From Burkholderiaceae bacterium (lineage in GTDB: Bacteria; Pseudomonadota; Gammaproteobacteria; Burkholderiales; Burkholderiaceae_C), in the NCBI GenBank assembly GCA_019751915.1, contig JAIEMS010000021.1, positions 17,288-81,287 of the forward strand: DNA of 64,000 nucleotides, in the 5' to 3' direction. Positions 37,749-46,647 of the stretch are shown here, piece by piece (positions within the stretch are counted from its first letter, which is position 1; every line of letters starts with the position of its first letter). Below the pieces are notes generated by a model. That model was given only the letters and a program-made list of their open reading frames with translations, searched no databases and was not told the DNA's origin. The position numbers were made by a program, and so were the translations under genes.

Positions 37749-39320
37749 ATGCTTGACCACAACCTGACTGCCCAACTCAAAGCCTATCTGGAGCGCCTGA
37801 CCCGCCCGGTAGAACTGGTGGCTTCGCTGGACGATAGCCAAGGCTCGCACGAGCTGCGGGAGTTGCTGCACGAAATTGAAGCGCTCAACGACAAAATTAC
37901 CGTCGTCGAGCACACCGACGATGCCGAGCGCAAACCATCGTTTTTGATTACCAATCCCGGCATCCACACCGGGGTGCGTTTTGCGGGCGTGCCGCTGGGC
38001 CACGAGTTCACCTCGCTGGTGCTGGCGTTGCTGCAAGTGGGCGGTCATCCATCGAAAGAATCGGCGCAACTGCTCGAGCAGGTGAAAAATCTGGACGGCG
38101 ATTTTCACTTTGAGACCTTCTATTCGCTCTCGTGCCACAACTGCCCCGACGTGGTGCAGGCACTGAACCTGATGAGCGTGCTCAATCCGCGCATCACCCA
38201 CACTGCCATCGACGGTGCGCTGTTCCAAGACGAAATTGAAAAGCGCGGCATCATGGGCGTGCCGACCATCTTTTTGAATGGCGAACGCTTCGGTCAAGGG
38301 CGCATGGAGCTGGCCGAGATTGTCAGCAAGATCGACACCGGCGCTATCGCCCGCCAAGCCAGCCAACTCAGCGCCCAAGAAGCCTTTGATGTGCTGATCG
38401 TCGGCGGTGGCCCTGCCGGGGCTGCGGCTGCGGTGTATGCGGCGCGCAAGGGCATCCGCACCGGGGTGGCCGCTGAACGCTTTGGCGGTCAGGTGCTCGA
38501 TACCGTCGATATTGAAAACTACATCTCGGTGCCCAAAACCGAAGGCCCGCAACTGGCTGCTGCGATGGAGCGCCATGTGCGTGACTATGGCGTGGACATT
38601 ATGAATCTGCAAAAAGCCAAGGCGTTGGTGCCTGCGGCCAGCGCTGGCGGTTTGATTGAAGTACAACTGGAAAGCGGTGCCAGCTTGAAGGCCAAAACGG
38701 TGATTGTTTCGACCGGCGCACGCTGGCGCAACATGAACGTGCCCGGCGAGGAGCAGTACCGCACCAAGGGCGTGACCTATTGCCCACACTGCGATGGCCC
38801 GCTGTTCAAGGGCAAGCGCGTGGCGGTGATTGGTGGTGGCAATTCGGGTGTCGAGGCCGCGATTGATTTGGCCGGTATCGTGACCCACGTCACTTTGCTG
38901 GAGTTTGCGGCTGAACTCAAGGCCGATGCCGTGCTCCAGCGCAAGCTCCAAAGCCTGCCCAACGTGACCGTCATCCTGAGCGCCCAAACCACCGAGGTCA
39001 CGGGCGACGGCAAAAAGGTCACGGGCATCACCTACAAAGACCGCAGCAGCGAGGCCCTGAAAACGGTGGAACTCGAAGGCATTTTTGTCCAGATTGGCCT
39101 GCTGCCCAATACCGACTGGCTCAAGGGCACGGTCGAGTTGAGCAAGTTTGGTGAGATCGTCATCGATGCCAAGTGCCACACCAATGTGCCCGGCGTGTTT
39201 GCCGCCGGTGATTGCACCAACGTGCCCTACAAGCAGATCATCATTGCTGCGGGCGAAGGCGCAAAGTCGGCCCTGAGCGCCTTTGACCACCTGATCCGCA
39301 CCAGTGCCCCCACCGCCTGA
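37749..39320 (+). CDS. ahpF: Alkyl hydroperoxide reductase subunit F
   Basis: The NADH-dependent flavoenzyme that re-reduces AhpC, 523 residues. The N-terminal tandem thioredoxin-like domain carries Cys129-His-Asn-Cys132. The C-terminal TrxB-like part has FAD motif [18 protein letters not shown], Cys345-Pro-His-Cys348, NAD motif [17 protein letters not shown] and [16 protein letters not shown]. It starts 32 bases after the ahpC terminator, with AAGGAGCC as ribosome binding site. The stop is followed by a hairpin shared with the convergent ppsR. Confidence 0.97.
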   Translation: MLDHNLTAQLKAYLERLTRPVELVASLDDSQGSHELRELLHEIEALNDKITVVEHTDDAERKPSFLITNPGIHTGVRFAGVPLGHEFTSLVLALLQVGGHPSKESAQLLEQVKNLDGDFHFETFYSLSCHNCPDVVQALNLMSVLNPRITHTAIDGALFQDEIEKRGIMGVPTIFLNGERFGQGRMELAEIVSKIDTGAIARQASQLSAQEAFDVLIVGGGPAGAAAAVYAARKGIRTGVAAERFGGQVLDTVDIENYISVPKTEGPQLAAAMERHVRDYGVDIMNLQKAKALVPAASAGGLIEVQLESGASLKAKTVIVSTGARWRNMNVPGEEQYRTKGVTYCPHCDGPLFKGKRVAVIGGGNSGVEAAIDLAGIVTHVTLLEFAAELKADAVLQRKLQSLPNVTVILSAQTTEVTGDGKKVTGITYKDRSSEALKTVELEGIFVQIGLLPNTDWLKGTVELSKFGEIVIDAKCHTNVPGVFAAGDCTNVPYKQIIIAAGEGAKSALSAFDHLIRTSAPTA

Positions 39321-39367
39321 TTTGGAGAAAAATCAGACCGAGAGAGCCAGTAGTCGTTGTGTGGTCT

Positions 39368-39402
39368 GCCTAGAGTGCTATTGAAAGAGTAGCGCTCTAG
39401 GC
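39368..39402 (+). terminator. Hairpin between convergent ahpF and ppsR (truncated repeat)
   Basis: GCCTAGAGTGCT (39368-39379) pairs with AGCGCTCTAGGC (39391-39402), with one G-T pair. There is no T run on either strand, so it may act as a stabiliser more than a terminator. The words TGCTATTGAAAGAGTAGC fit the first half of the dispersed repeat. Confidence 0.55.
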
Positions 39403-39407
39403 GTGCC

Positions 39408-40229
39408 TTAATACACCAGCCGGTCGGGTTGAATCTCTTGCAAGATGGTGGTCGATATTTCTTCAATCGACTTGGTGGTGGACGACAACCATCGAATCCC
39501 CGCCCGGCGCATCATGGCCTCGGCTTCTGCCACTTCATAACGGCAGTTGCTCAGGCTGGCGTAATGCGAGTCTGGGCGGCGCTCGGCGCGAATTTCTGCC
39601 AACCGCTCGGCACTGATCGACAAGCCAAAAATCTTTTTGCGGTGCGCTACCAGTGCGGGGGGCAACTGGCGGCGCTCAAAATCTTCCGGAATCAACGGGT
39701 AGTTGGCGGCCTTGAGTCCGTATTGCATTGCCAGATACAAGCTGGTGGGCGTTTTGCCGCTGCGGCTGACACCGACCAAAATCACATCGGCTTCGGCCAG
39801 ATTGCGGTGGCTCTGGCCGTCGTCGTGGGCCAAGCTGTAGTTGATGGCCTCAATGCGGCTGTGGTATTCCTTGCTCTTGCTGATGTCTGAAAACCGCCCG
39901 ACCCGGTGGTGCGACTTGATGCCCAACTCCAGCTCCAGCGGATGGACAAAAGTACCAAACATATCGAGCAGCATGCCTTTGCAGCCCTCTTGAATCACCT
40001 TGAGCACCTCCATGTTCACCAGTGTGGTGAAGACGACGGGCTTTTTGTCCTCCAGCTCGCCGGTATGGTTGATTTGGCGCACTGCTTGGTGGGCTTTATC
40101 GACGGTATCAATGAACGGCAAACGCACCCGGCGCGGCACCATTTCAAACTGCGCCAAGATGGCATTGCCAAAGGTCTCGGCGGTGATGCCGGTGCCATCA
40201 GAGACAAAAAATACGGTGCGTGTGTGCAT
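39408..40229 (-). CDS. ppsR: PEP synthase regulatory protein (kinase/pyrophosphorylase)
   Basis: A bifunctional DUF299 protein of 273 residues from ATG 40229 ([18 protein letters not shown]). It inactivates PEP synthase by ADP-dependent phosphorylation and reactivates it by phosphorolysis. The P-loop-like motif [11 protein letters not shown] lies near residue 157. An upstream ATG in frame would add 44 residues without family match. It is divergent from its target ppsA, the usual arrangement. Confidence 0.95.
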   Translation of the reverse strand: MHTRTVFFVSDGTGITAETFGNAILAQFEMVPRRVRLPFIDTVDKAHQAVRQINHTGELEDKKPVVFTTLVNMEVLKVIQEGCKGMLLDMFGTFVHPLELELGIKSHHRVGRFSDISKSKEYHSRIEAINYSLAHDDGQSHRNLAEADVILVGVSRSGKTPTSLYLAMQYGLKAANYPLIPEDFERRQLPPALVAHRKKIFGLSISAERLAEIRAERRPDSHYASLSNCRYEVAEAEAMMRRAGIRWLSSTTKSIEEISTTILQEIQPDRLVY

Positions 40230-40253
40230 GGGCAAAATCCAGAGTACGAGGCC

Positions 40254-40259
40254 TACAAT
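40254..40259 (+). promoter_or_regulatory. Candidate -10 box for ppsA
   Basis: TACAAT in GGCCTACAATGGC, 147 bases before ppsA, in the 176-base divergent region. The same GCCTACAATG occurs before lepA's original leader. No good -35. Confidence 0.35.
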
Positions 40260-40405
40260 GGCACTGATTATCCGAATTCTGCCCACGCCCGGCCCGCAGC
40301 CTACAAGTACAACAACAAAGCTGCACACCCGGCGCATGGCCCCGTCCGCTCGCTCCTCCATGCGGGCGCTGGCGTTGAACCTGTTTTAACTTCTGGAGCC
40401 TTCCC

Positions 40406-42796
40406 ATGTCTGCACTTTTCGACCCAACCGCCTTGGTTGTTCCGTTTGAAAACCTGAGAATGACCGATGTCGAGTCGGTTGGCGGTAAAAACGCCAGCCT
40501 CGGCGAGATGATTTCGCAATTGCCCCAAGGCGTGCGCGTGCCTACCGGCTTTGCCACCACCGCCCATGCCTTCCGCGAGTTTTTGGCCTTTGAAGGCTTG
40601 GCCGACAAAATCAGCGCCAAACTCGCCGCCCTCGATACCGAAGACGTGCGCGCACTGGCCGTGGTCGGTGCCGAGATTCGGGCGATGGTCGAGGCCCAGC
40701 CCTTTCCCGCCGATCTGCAAAAAGCCATTGCCGATGCCTTTGCCACCTTGTCGGCAGGCAACCCACAGGCCAGCTTTGCCGTGCGCTCATCGGCCACCGC
40801 CGAAGATTTGCCCGATGCCTCGTTTGCCGGTCAGCAAGAAACCTTCCTTAACGTCGTTGGCATTGACGACGTGCTGCACAAAATGAAGGAAGTGTTTGCC
40901 TCGCTCTACAACGACCGTGCCATCAGCTACCGCGTCCACAAGGGCTTTGCTCACGATGTGGTGGCGCTGTCGGCAGGGGTGCAGCGCATGGTGCGCTCTG
41001 ACCTGGGCGCAGCGGGCGTGATGTTCACCATCGACACCGAATCGGGTTTTGAAGACGTGGTGTTCATCACCAGCAGCTATGGTTTGGGCGAAACCGTGGT
41101 GCAAGGCGCTGTCAATCCCGACGAGTTTTATGTCCACAAGCCCATGCTCAAGGCGGGCAACAAGGCTGTGATTCGCCGCAATCTGGGCAGCAAACTGATC
41201 CAAATGGTGTTTGCCACCCCGGAAGAAAAAGCCGCCAGCGGCAAACTCATTCAAACTGTCGATGTGCCCGCTGAGCAGCGCAACCGCTATTCACTGACCG
41301 ATGCCGATGTCGAGCAACTGGCCCACTATGCGTTGGTGATTGAGCAACACTATGGCCGCCCGATGGACATCGAGTGGGGCAAAGACGGCTCCGATGGCCT
41401 GCTGTATATCTTGCAAGCACGCCCCGAAACCGTCAAAAGCCAGTCCAAAGGCCAAGCCGAACTGCGTTACAAACTCAAGGGCACTGGCCCGGTGTTGGCC
41501 GAGGGCCGCGCTATTGGGCAAAAAATCGGTACTGGCCCAGTGCGCTTGGTACACAACATTTCTGAGATGGACAAAGTCCAGCCCGGCGATGTGCTCGTCA
41601 CCGACATGACTGACCCCAACTGGGAGCCGGTCATGAAGCGCGCCAGCGCCATCGTCACCAACCGGGGCGGGCGCACCTGCCACGCCGCCATCATTGCCCG
41701 CGAGCTGGGCATTCCGGCGGTGGTGGGCTGCGGCCATGCCACCGAGCAACTCAAGGAGGGCACGCTGGTGACGGTGAGCTGCGCCGAGGGCGATACGGGC
41801 CGCATTTACGACGGCTTGCTGGAAACCGAAGTCACCGAAGTGCAGCGCGGCACCATGCCCCCCATCAAGACCAAAATCATGATGAACGTCGGCAACCCGC
41901 AACTGGCCTTTGACTTTGCCCAGTTGCCCAACCACGGTGTTGGGTTGGCGCGGTTGGAGTTCATCATCAACAACAACATTGGTGTTCACCCCAAGGCGAT
42001 CCTCGACTACCCGAACATTGATGCGGATTTGAAAAAAGCCGTCGAATCGGTGGCACGGGGCCACGCCTCGCCACGGGCTTTTTATGTGGACAAAGTGGCC
42101 GAAGGCGTTGCCACCATTGCGGCAGCGTTTTGGCCTAAGCCAGTCATCGTGCGCTTGTCTGACTTTAAGAGCAACGAATACCGCAAACTGATTGGCGGTA
42201 GCCGCTACGAGCCGGAAGAAGAAAACCCGATGCTGGGCTTTCGCGGTGCCGCGCGCTACGTCAGCGCCGAGTTTGGCGAAGCCTTTGCCATGGAGTGCGA
42301 GGCCCTCAAGCGGGTGCGCAACGACATGGGCCTGACCAACGTGCAAATCATGGTGCCGTTTGTGCGCACACTGGGGCAAGCCGAGCGCGTGACGCAGTTG
42401 CTGGCGCAGCACGGCCTGCGCCGGGGCGAGGCCGAACTCAAGCTCATCATGATGTGCGAGATTCCAAGCAACGCCATTTTGGCCGACCGCTTTTTGCAAT
42501 TCTTCGATGGTTTCTCGATTGGCTCCAACGACCTGACCCAACTGACGCTGGGGCTAGACCGGGATTCGGGCTTAGAACTTCTGGCCGCTGATTTTGATGA
42601 GCGCGATCCGGCGGTGCAGGCACTGATCCACCAAGCCATCACTGCGTGTCGTGCACAGGGTAAATACATTGGTATCTGCGGCCAAGGCCCCAGCGATCAT
42701 CCTGACTTTGCCCAGTGGTTGGCCGACGAGGGCATTTCGTCGATTTCGCTCAACCCCGACAGCGTGATTGCCACTTGGCAGCAACTGGCCGACTGA
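40406..42796 (+). CDS. ppsA: Phosphoenolpyruvate synthase
   Basis: Makes PEP from pyruvate, ATP and water for gluconeogenesis, 796 residues. The N-terminal ATP-grasp domain has [13 protein letters not shown] and [19 protein letters not shown]. The phospho-carrier His426 is in [19 protein letters not shown]. The C-terminal PEP/pyruvate barrel has [18 protein letters not shown] and [17 protein letters not shown]. It is regulated by PpsR. Confidence 0.97.
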   Translation: MSALFDPTALVVPFENLRMTDVESVGGKNASLGEMISQLPQGVRVPTGFATTAHAFREFLAFEGLADKISAKLAALDTEDVRALAVVGAEIRAMVEAQPFPADLQKAIADAFATLSAGNPQASFAVRSSATAEDLPDASFAGQQETFLNVVGIDDVLHKMKEVFASLYNDRAISYRVHKGFAHDVVALSAGVQRMVRSDLGAAGVMFTIDTESGFEDVVFITSSYGLGETVVQGAVNPDEFYVHKPMLKAGNKAVIRRNLGSKLIQMVFATPEEKAASGKLIQTVDVPAEQRNRYSLTDADVEQLAHYALVIEQHYGRPMDIEWGKDGSDGLLYILQARPETVKSQSKGQAELRYKLKGTGPVLAEGRAIGQKIGTGPVRLVHNISEMDKVQPGDVLVTDMTDPNWEPVMKRASAIVTNRGGRTCHAAIIARELGIPAVVGCGHATEQLKEGTLVTVSCAEGDTGRIYDGLLETEVTEVQRGTMPPIKTKIMMNVGNPQLAFDFAQLPNHGVGLARLEFIINNNIGVHPKAILDYPNIDADLKKAVESVARGHASPRAFYVDKVAEGVATIAAAFWPKPVIVRLSDFKSNEYRKLIGGSRYEPEEENPMLGFRGAARYVSAEFGEAFAMECEALKRVRNDMGLTNVQIMVPFVRTLGQAERVTQLLAQHGLRRGEAELKLIMMCEIPSNAILADRFLQFFDGFSIGSNDLTQLTLGLDRDSGLELLAADFDERDPAVQALIHQAITACRAQGKYIGICGQGPSDHPDFAQWLADEGISSISLNPDSVIATWQQLAD

Positions 42797-42809
42797 GTTT
42801 GCCAGTGCC

Positions 42810-43097
42810 GTGGTTCGTGTAGCACCCGCTCCCGAAGGCCCAGGCCCTCAAGCGGCACAACCGTTTCCGCCCGACCTGCACGATGGGCACCATGTGCGGC
42901 TGAAGGTGGGGTTGTTGTTGCTGTGGGCGCTGGCCTCGTTTGGCGTGTGCTTTTTTGCCCGCGATCTGCAACACGCCGTTGCGGGCTGGCCGCTGGGCTA
43001 TTGGATTGCCTCGCAAGGCGCGGTGCTGGTGTTCATGGGCATTGTGGTGGTCTATGCCGTCGCCATGCGCTACTTTGAGCGGCACGACCGTGGCTGA
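42810..43097 (+). CDS. DUF4212 small subunit of a sodium/solute symporter
   Basis: 95 residues from GTG 42810, 13 bases after ppsA; the start among several GTG codons is uncertain. Two membrane helices at about 35-52 and 62-83 flank the ARDLQHAVAGWPLGYWIASQG segment, the DUF4212 pattern. It ends YFERHDRG. The protein is always paired with the large subunit, whose start it overlaps by 8 bases. It is probably co-transcribed with ppsA, which fits uptake of a gluconeogenic acid such as acetate. Confidence 0.85.
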   Translation: MVRVAPAPEGPGPQAAQPFPPDLHDGHHVRLKVGLLLLWALASFGVCFFARDLQHAVAGWPLGYWIASQGAVLVFMGIVVVYAVAMRYFERHDRG

Positions 43098-45180
43098 CTG
43101 CGGCAGCGGCAAAGCGCCAAGCTACACCTGCCGGTTGCACCGCATTTTGGCGTTGTATGTGGCCGGGGTGATTGGCTTTTTGGCCTTGATGACGTGGGCC
43201 GAGCACCGGGGCCTGTCGCGCCACTGGATCGGGCCTATCTTCCTGTTCTTGACGGTGATGGTCTATGCCTCGATTGGTGTGTATGGGCGCACCGCCGAGC
43301 CGGAAGAATATTACGTCGCTGGGCGGCGCATTCCGCCCGTTTACAACGGCATGGCCACTGCTGCCGATTGGATGAGTGCGGCTTCGTTTATCAGTCTGCC
43401 GGGGGCGCTGTACCTGCAAGGCTTTTCTGGCACACCGGGCAATGCCGGCGGACTGGCCTATTTGCTGGGCTGGACGGGCGGCTTTTGCCTGCTGGCGCTG
43501 CTGGTGGTGCCGCACCTGCGGGCCATGAATCTCTACACCGTACCCGATTTTTTTCAGGTGCGTTTTGGCGGGCGCTGGCCGCGCATCATTGCTGCGCTGG
43601 CGGCGGTGGTGTGCTCTTTTACCTATGTGGTGGCGCAGATTTACGGTGTCGGGCTGATTGCCTCGCGCTTGACCGGGGTGCAGTTTGAAATTGGCATCAT
43701 GCTCGGTCTGGGTGGGGTGCTGCTGTGCTCTTTTTTGGGGGGAATGCGGGCGATTACTTGGACGCAGGTGGCCCAGTATGTGGTCATTTTGTTGGCTTTT
43801 TTGATTCCGGTCTCGTGGTTGGCCTACAAGCAGTTGGGCAGTCCGCTCGCGCCGTTGGTGTATGGGCAGCAGCTAGGGAAAATTGCCGATTTAGAAGCCA
43901 AACTTCTGAATTCTCCCGCCGAGCAAGAGGTGGTGGTGGCTTACCTGCGCCGTGCCCGTGACTTTGAAGAGCGCTTGCAGCACGTTGAAGAGGCGCTAGA
44001 GCGCCAGCGCACCACGACCCAAGAGCGCATTCGCCGCCTGCGCGCCCAAAATGCCGATGTTGCCCTGATTGTGGCCGCCAGCCGTGAGTTGGCGGCAATG
44101 CCCCGCGACGCAGCCACGGCCCGTGAGCGTTGGACGCAGCAAATGCACGAAAACTACGCCCGTGCCCAGCCCTTGGGGGGCCTGCCGCGCCACAGTTTGG
44201 CCTACGCCGGTGACCCCGATGGCTCGCCGCAAGAGCGGGCCGATTACAACGACACCCGGCGCAATTTTTTGGCGTTGATGTTTTGCTTGATGGTTGGCAC
44301 TGCTGGTTTGCCGCACCTGCTGACGCGCTACTACACCGCCCCCTCGGTGGCCGGGGCGCGGGCTTCGGTGGCGTGGTCGCTGTTTTTTATCGCCATCTTG
44401 TACCTGAGCGTACCTGCGCTGGCGGTGCTGGTGAAGTTTGAGGTCATGAACAATTTGGTCGGTAGCCATTTCGATGCCTTGCCACACTGGATTGCACAGT
44501 GGACGCGGGTCGATGCGTCGCTGTTGTCGCTGGAGGACATCAATGGCGATGGCATCGTCCAGTTTGGTGAAATTCACTTGGGGGCCGATCTCATCATGCT
44601 GGCAACGCCTGAATTGGGCGGCTTGCCGTATGTGGTGTCGGGCTTGGTGGCTGCGGGGGGGTTGGCCGCCGCTTTATCGACCGCCGATGGTTTGCTGCTG
44701 ACCATCAGCAATGCACTGGTGCGTGATTTGTATTTTGGCTCTCGTTCGCGCGACGCATCGCCCGAGCAGCGGGTCATTTTGACCAAATTTACCCTGCTGG
44801 CAGTGGCGTTGGCGGCGGCGTTTGTGGCGGCGCTCAAGCCGTCGGATATTTTGCCGCTGGTGACGGCTTCGTCGTCGTTGGCGGCTTCGGCTTTTGTCCC
44901 CGTGATGGTGCTGGGCATTTTTTGGCGCGGCACCACCCGCCAAGGGGCCGTGGCGGGCATGGTGTGTGGGTTGGGGGTGGCGACTTACTACATGGTCTCG
45001 CACGTACCAGCCCTGCGCGGGGCATTGCCACCGATTTTGCTGGCCGATGGCCTGTGGGGGGGCATTCAGCCGGTGTCGGCGGGCGTTTTTGGCGTACCTG
45101 CCGGAGCGCTGGCAGCGGCGCTGGTCAGCCGCATGACGCGCCCCCCGCCACCCCAGCCCCGGGTGCGGCTTGAGATGTAG
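43090..45180 (+). CDS. Sodium:solute symporter large subunit (VC_2705/ActP-like)
   Basis: 696 residues from GTG 43090, which overlaps the small-subunit gene. About 13 membrane segments; family motifs are YYVAGRRIPPVYNGMATAAD, SFTYVVAQIYGVG and GLAAALSTADGLLL. A hydrophilic insert at about 264-360 is rich in Glu, Arg and Ala with coiled-coil character, as in VC_2705 proteins. A loop at 483-494 (DINGDGIVQFGE) fits a canonical EF-hand calcium site. The substrate is likely acetate or another short organic acid, inferred from relatives and from ppsA upstream. Confidence 0.88.
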   Translation: MADCGSGKAPSYTCRLHRILALYVAGVIGFLALMTWAEHRGLSRHWIGPIFLFLTVMVYASIGVYGRTAEPEEYYVAGRRIPPVYNGMATAADWMSAASFISLPGALYLQGFSGTPGNAGGLAYLLGWTGGFCLLALLVVPHLRAMNLYTVPDFFQVRFGGRWPRIIAALAAVVCSFTYVVAQIYGVGLIASRLTGVQFEIGIMLGLGGVLLCSFLGGMRAITWTQVAQYVVILLAFLIPVSWLAYKQLGSPLAPLVYGQQLGKIADLEAKLLNSPAEQEVVVAYLRRARDFEERLQHVEEALERQRTTTQERIRRLRAQNADVALIVAASRELAAMPRDAATARERWTQQMHENYARAQPLGGLPRHSLAYAGDPDGSPQERADYNDTRRNFLALMFCLMVGTAGLPHLLTRYYTAPSVAGARASVAWSLFFIAILYLSVPALAVLVKFEVMNNLVGSHFDALPHWIAQWTRVDASLLSLEDINGDGIVQFGEIHLGADLIMLATPELGGLPYVVSGLVAAGGLAAALSTADGLLLTISNALVRDLYFGSRSRDASPEQRVILTKFTLLAVALAAAFVAALKPSDILPLVTASSSLAASAFVPVMVLGIFWRGTTRQGAVAGMVCGLGVATYYMVSHVPALRGALPPILLADGLWGGIQPVSAGVFGVPAGALAAALVSRMTRPPPPQPRVRLEM

Positions 45181-45187
45181 CCATCCA

Positions 45188-45211
45188 CAAAAAAGCGGCC
45201 CGCAGGCCGCT
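45188..45211 (-). terminator. Rho-independent terminator of the FKBP gene
   Basis: On the minus strand AGCGGCC pairs with GGCCGCT over a TGCG loop, then TTTTTTG. It lies in the 57-base gap to the convergent symporter gene. Confidence 0.85.
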
Positions 45212-45237
45212 GTAGGTGCGCTGTGCGCAGGGGCTTT

Positions 45238-45597
45238 TTAGAGGCCGACTTTCAGCAATTCAACATCAAATTGCAGTGTGGCGTTGGGTGGAATCACGCC
45301 GCCCGCACCGCGTGCGCCATAACCCAATGCTGCTGGGATGATGAGCGTGCGTTGGCCGCCGACCTTCATGCCCTGCACGCCTTCGTCCCAGCCTTTGATG
45401 ACCATGCCTGCACCCAAACCAAAAACAAACGAGTCGTTGCGGTCGCGGCTGGAGTCAAACTTGGCACCTTGCACGCCGTCGTTGTAGAGCCAGCCGGTGT
45501 AATGCACGGTCACTTGCTGGCCGCGCGTGGCTTCGGTGCCGTCGCCAAGGACGGTGTCTTCGTATTGCAAACCAGAGGCTGTGGTGGTGAAAGCCAT
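45238..45597 (-). CDS. FKBP-type peptidyl-prolyl cis-trans isomerase
   Basis: A single-domain cytoplasmic FKBP of 119 residues without a signal peptide. Active-site segments are VTVHYTGWLYNDG, KFDSSRDRNDSFVFGLGAGMVIKGWDEG, IIPAALGYGARGAGG and IPPNATLQFDVELLKV. It speeds prolyl isomerisation. It is downstream of the HxlR-type gene on the same strand, with a dispersed repeat in the gap. The ribosome binding site GAAGGA precedes the ATG. Confidence 0.95.
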   Translation of the reverse strand: MAFTTTASGLQYEDTVLGDGTEATRGQQVTVHYTGWLYNDGVQGAKFDSSRDRNDSFVFGLGAGMVIKGWDEGVQGMKVGGQRTLIIPAALGYGARGAGGVIPPNATLQFDVELLKVGL

Positions 45598-45611
45598 GAA
45601 AAATCCTTCTT

Positions 45612-45663
45612 GCTATTAAAAAGAGAGCATCTAACGGTTGCTGATCAAGCACTAGATGCCGAT
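45612..45663 (+). repeat. Dispersed palindromic repeat between hxlR-type gene and FKBP gene
   Basis: TGCTATTAAAAAGAGAGC, then ATCTAACGGTTGCTG, then ATCAAGCACTAGATGCC: both halves in order, with several point changes. It lies in the leader of the FKBP gene. Confidence 0.75.
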
Positions 45664-45698
45664 GGGACTCAAAAAACCAGAAAAAGTGCCGTCAGCGC

Positions 45699-46004
45699 TT
45701 ACTTTTTGGCGCGGTTGGCGGCCCAGCGGTTGGCAAAGGCTTGCACATCGTTCAAGCGCTTGAGCAAATCAGCCCCGCTGGCCGTGACGGTGTAGCCCTC
45801 GCTGCCGTGGTCGAGCAGGCCGACCTCGCGCAGCTCTTTGATGCGGGTGTTGAGCGTGTTGGGCGTGATGCCACCCACGCTGTCTTGCAACAACCGGAAG
45901 GTTTGTGGGTGGCCGTCGCGCAGCGCCCACAGCACCCGCAGGGCATAGCGGCATTCGAGCCGTTCGAACAACAGATGGATAGCGGCGTTTTCTTTGGAGC
46001 TCAT
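45699..46004 (-). CDS. HxlR-type winged-helix transcriptional regulator
   Basis: 101 residues. The fold is read from LERLECRYALRVLWAL, the recognition helix GGITPNTLNTRIKELREVGLL and the wing SEGYTVTASGADLLKRL. The cysteine of redox-sensing family members in the N-terminal helix may be Cys19 (LECRYA). HxlR proteins often repress their own gene and a neighbour. A palindrome centred on its own -10 box (46043-46060) is a good operator candidate. Confidence 0.85.
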   Translation of the reverse strand: MSSKENAAIHLLFERLECRYALRVLWALRDGHPQTFRLLQDSVGGITPNTLNTRIKELREVGLLDHGSEGYTVTASGADLLKRLNDVQAFANRWAANRAKK

Positions 46005-46042
46005 GAAGCTTCTCCTTGCGCAATGGGGGATGAACAGTGGTG

Positions 46043-46077
46043 CGGCGCACTATAGCGCCGAATCCCGTGTGCTACAA
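46043..46077 (-). promoter_or_regulatory. hxlR-type gene promoter with operator over the -10
   Basis: Minus strand -35 TTGTAG (46077-46072), exact 17-base spacer, -10 TATAGT (46054-46049). The -10 is the centre of a perfect inverted repeat CGGCGC-6-GCGCCG (46043-46060). A dimeric repressor bound here would block RNA polymerase, which suggests autoregulation. Confidence 0.7.
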
Positions 46078-46109
46078 GTTTAATAGCTCTGAAGGCATAC
46101 CCACCATGC

Positions 46110-46150
46110 GCCTACCCGCCGTGGGTAGGCACAGATTAAGCCTCTACAAT
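46110..46150 (+). promoter_or_regulatory. Palindrome and -10 box before the manC operon
   Basis: GCCTACCC-gccgt-GGGTAGGC (46110-46130) is a perfect 8-bp dyad. TACAAT follows at 46145-46150, placing the dyad over the expected -35 site. No standard -35 is visible, which suggests an activator or repressor site for the polysaccharide operon. Confidence 0.55.
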
Positions 46151-46224
46151 GCCGCCTGCCGCACCGCTTCTTTTGAACCCCTGCCCGCGCGCCGCAGGCG
46201 CTACCCGCTCACACCGACCCCACC

Positions 46225-46647
46225 ATGGCCACACTCCAAATCACCACCACCTTGCTGGGACTGGGGCTTGCCGCCGTCATCTTGCTGCTGGTGCGCCGCG
46301 ACCATCTTTATTTGTTGCACGGTCTGTTTTGGGTCGCGGTGGCCGCTGCTGCGGCCTTGCTTGGCGCTTGGCCCGGCCTGATTGACCGGCTGGCCGCGCT
46401 AGCGGGCATTAGCTATCCGCCAGCCTTGCTGCTGCTGTTGGCCTGTGTGGTGCTGTTGGTCAAGGCGTTGCACACCGATATGGTCAATACCCGCATCGAA
46501 CGCGATGTGCGCCGTTTGAACCAACGCCTAGCACTGCTCGAAGCCGACCTAGCGATGGCTGGACACAGCTTGCCCCCTGTCACCGAGGCCACCGGCGTGG
46601 CCGCTCCCATCCCTGCTGCCGACCCGAACGCGCGACGACCCGCATGA
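46225..46647 (+). CDS. DUF2304 membrane protein
   Basis: 140 residues with three hydrophobic segments (about 5-23, 30-48, 65-85) and a C-terminal coiled-coil stretch (RIERDVRRLNQRLALLEADL). The pattern ISYPPALLLLLACVVLL followed by this helix is that of DUF2304. Such proteins are common next to glycosyltransferases of surface polysaccharides, but no function is shown. It overlaps manC by 4 bases and so leads the operon. Confidence 0.8.
   Translation: MATLQITTTLLGLGLAAVILLLVRRDHLYLLHGLFWVAVAAAAALLGAWPGLIDRLAALAGISYPPALLLLLACVVLLVKALHTDMVNTRIERDVRRLNQRLALLEADLAMAGHSLPPVTEATGVAAPIPAADPNARRPA

Noticed and set aside
37038..39290. A 750-codon open frame antisense to ahpC and ahpF
   Set aside because: It spans two well-supported genes and the terminator between them, with low-complexity translation. 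It is a codon-bias artefact.
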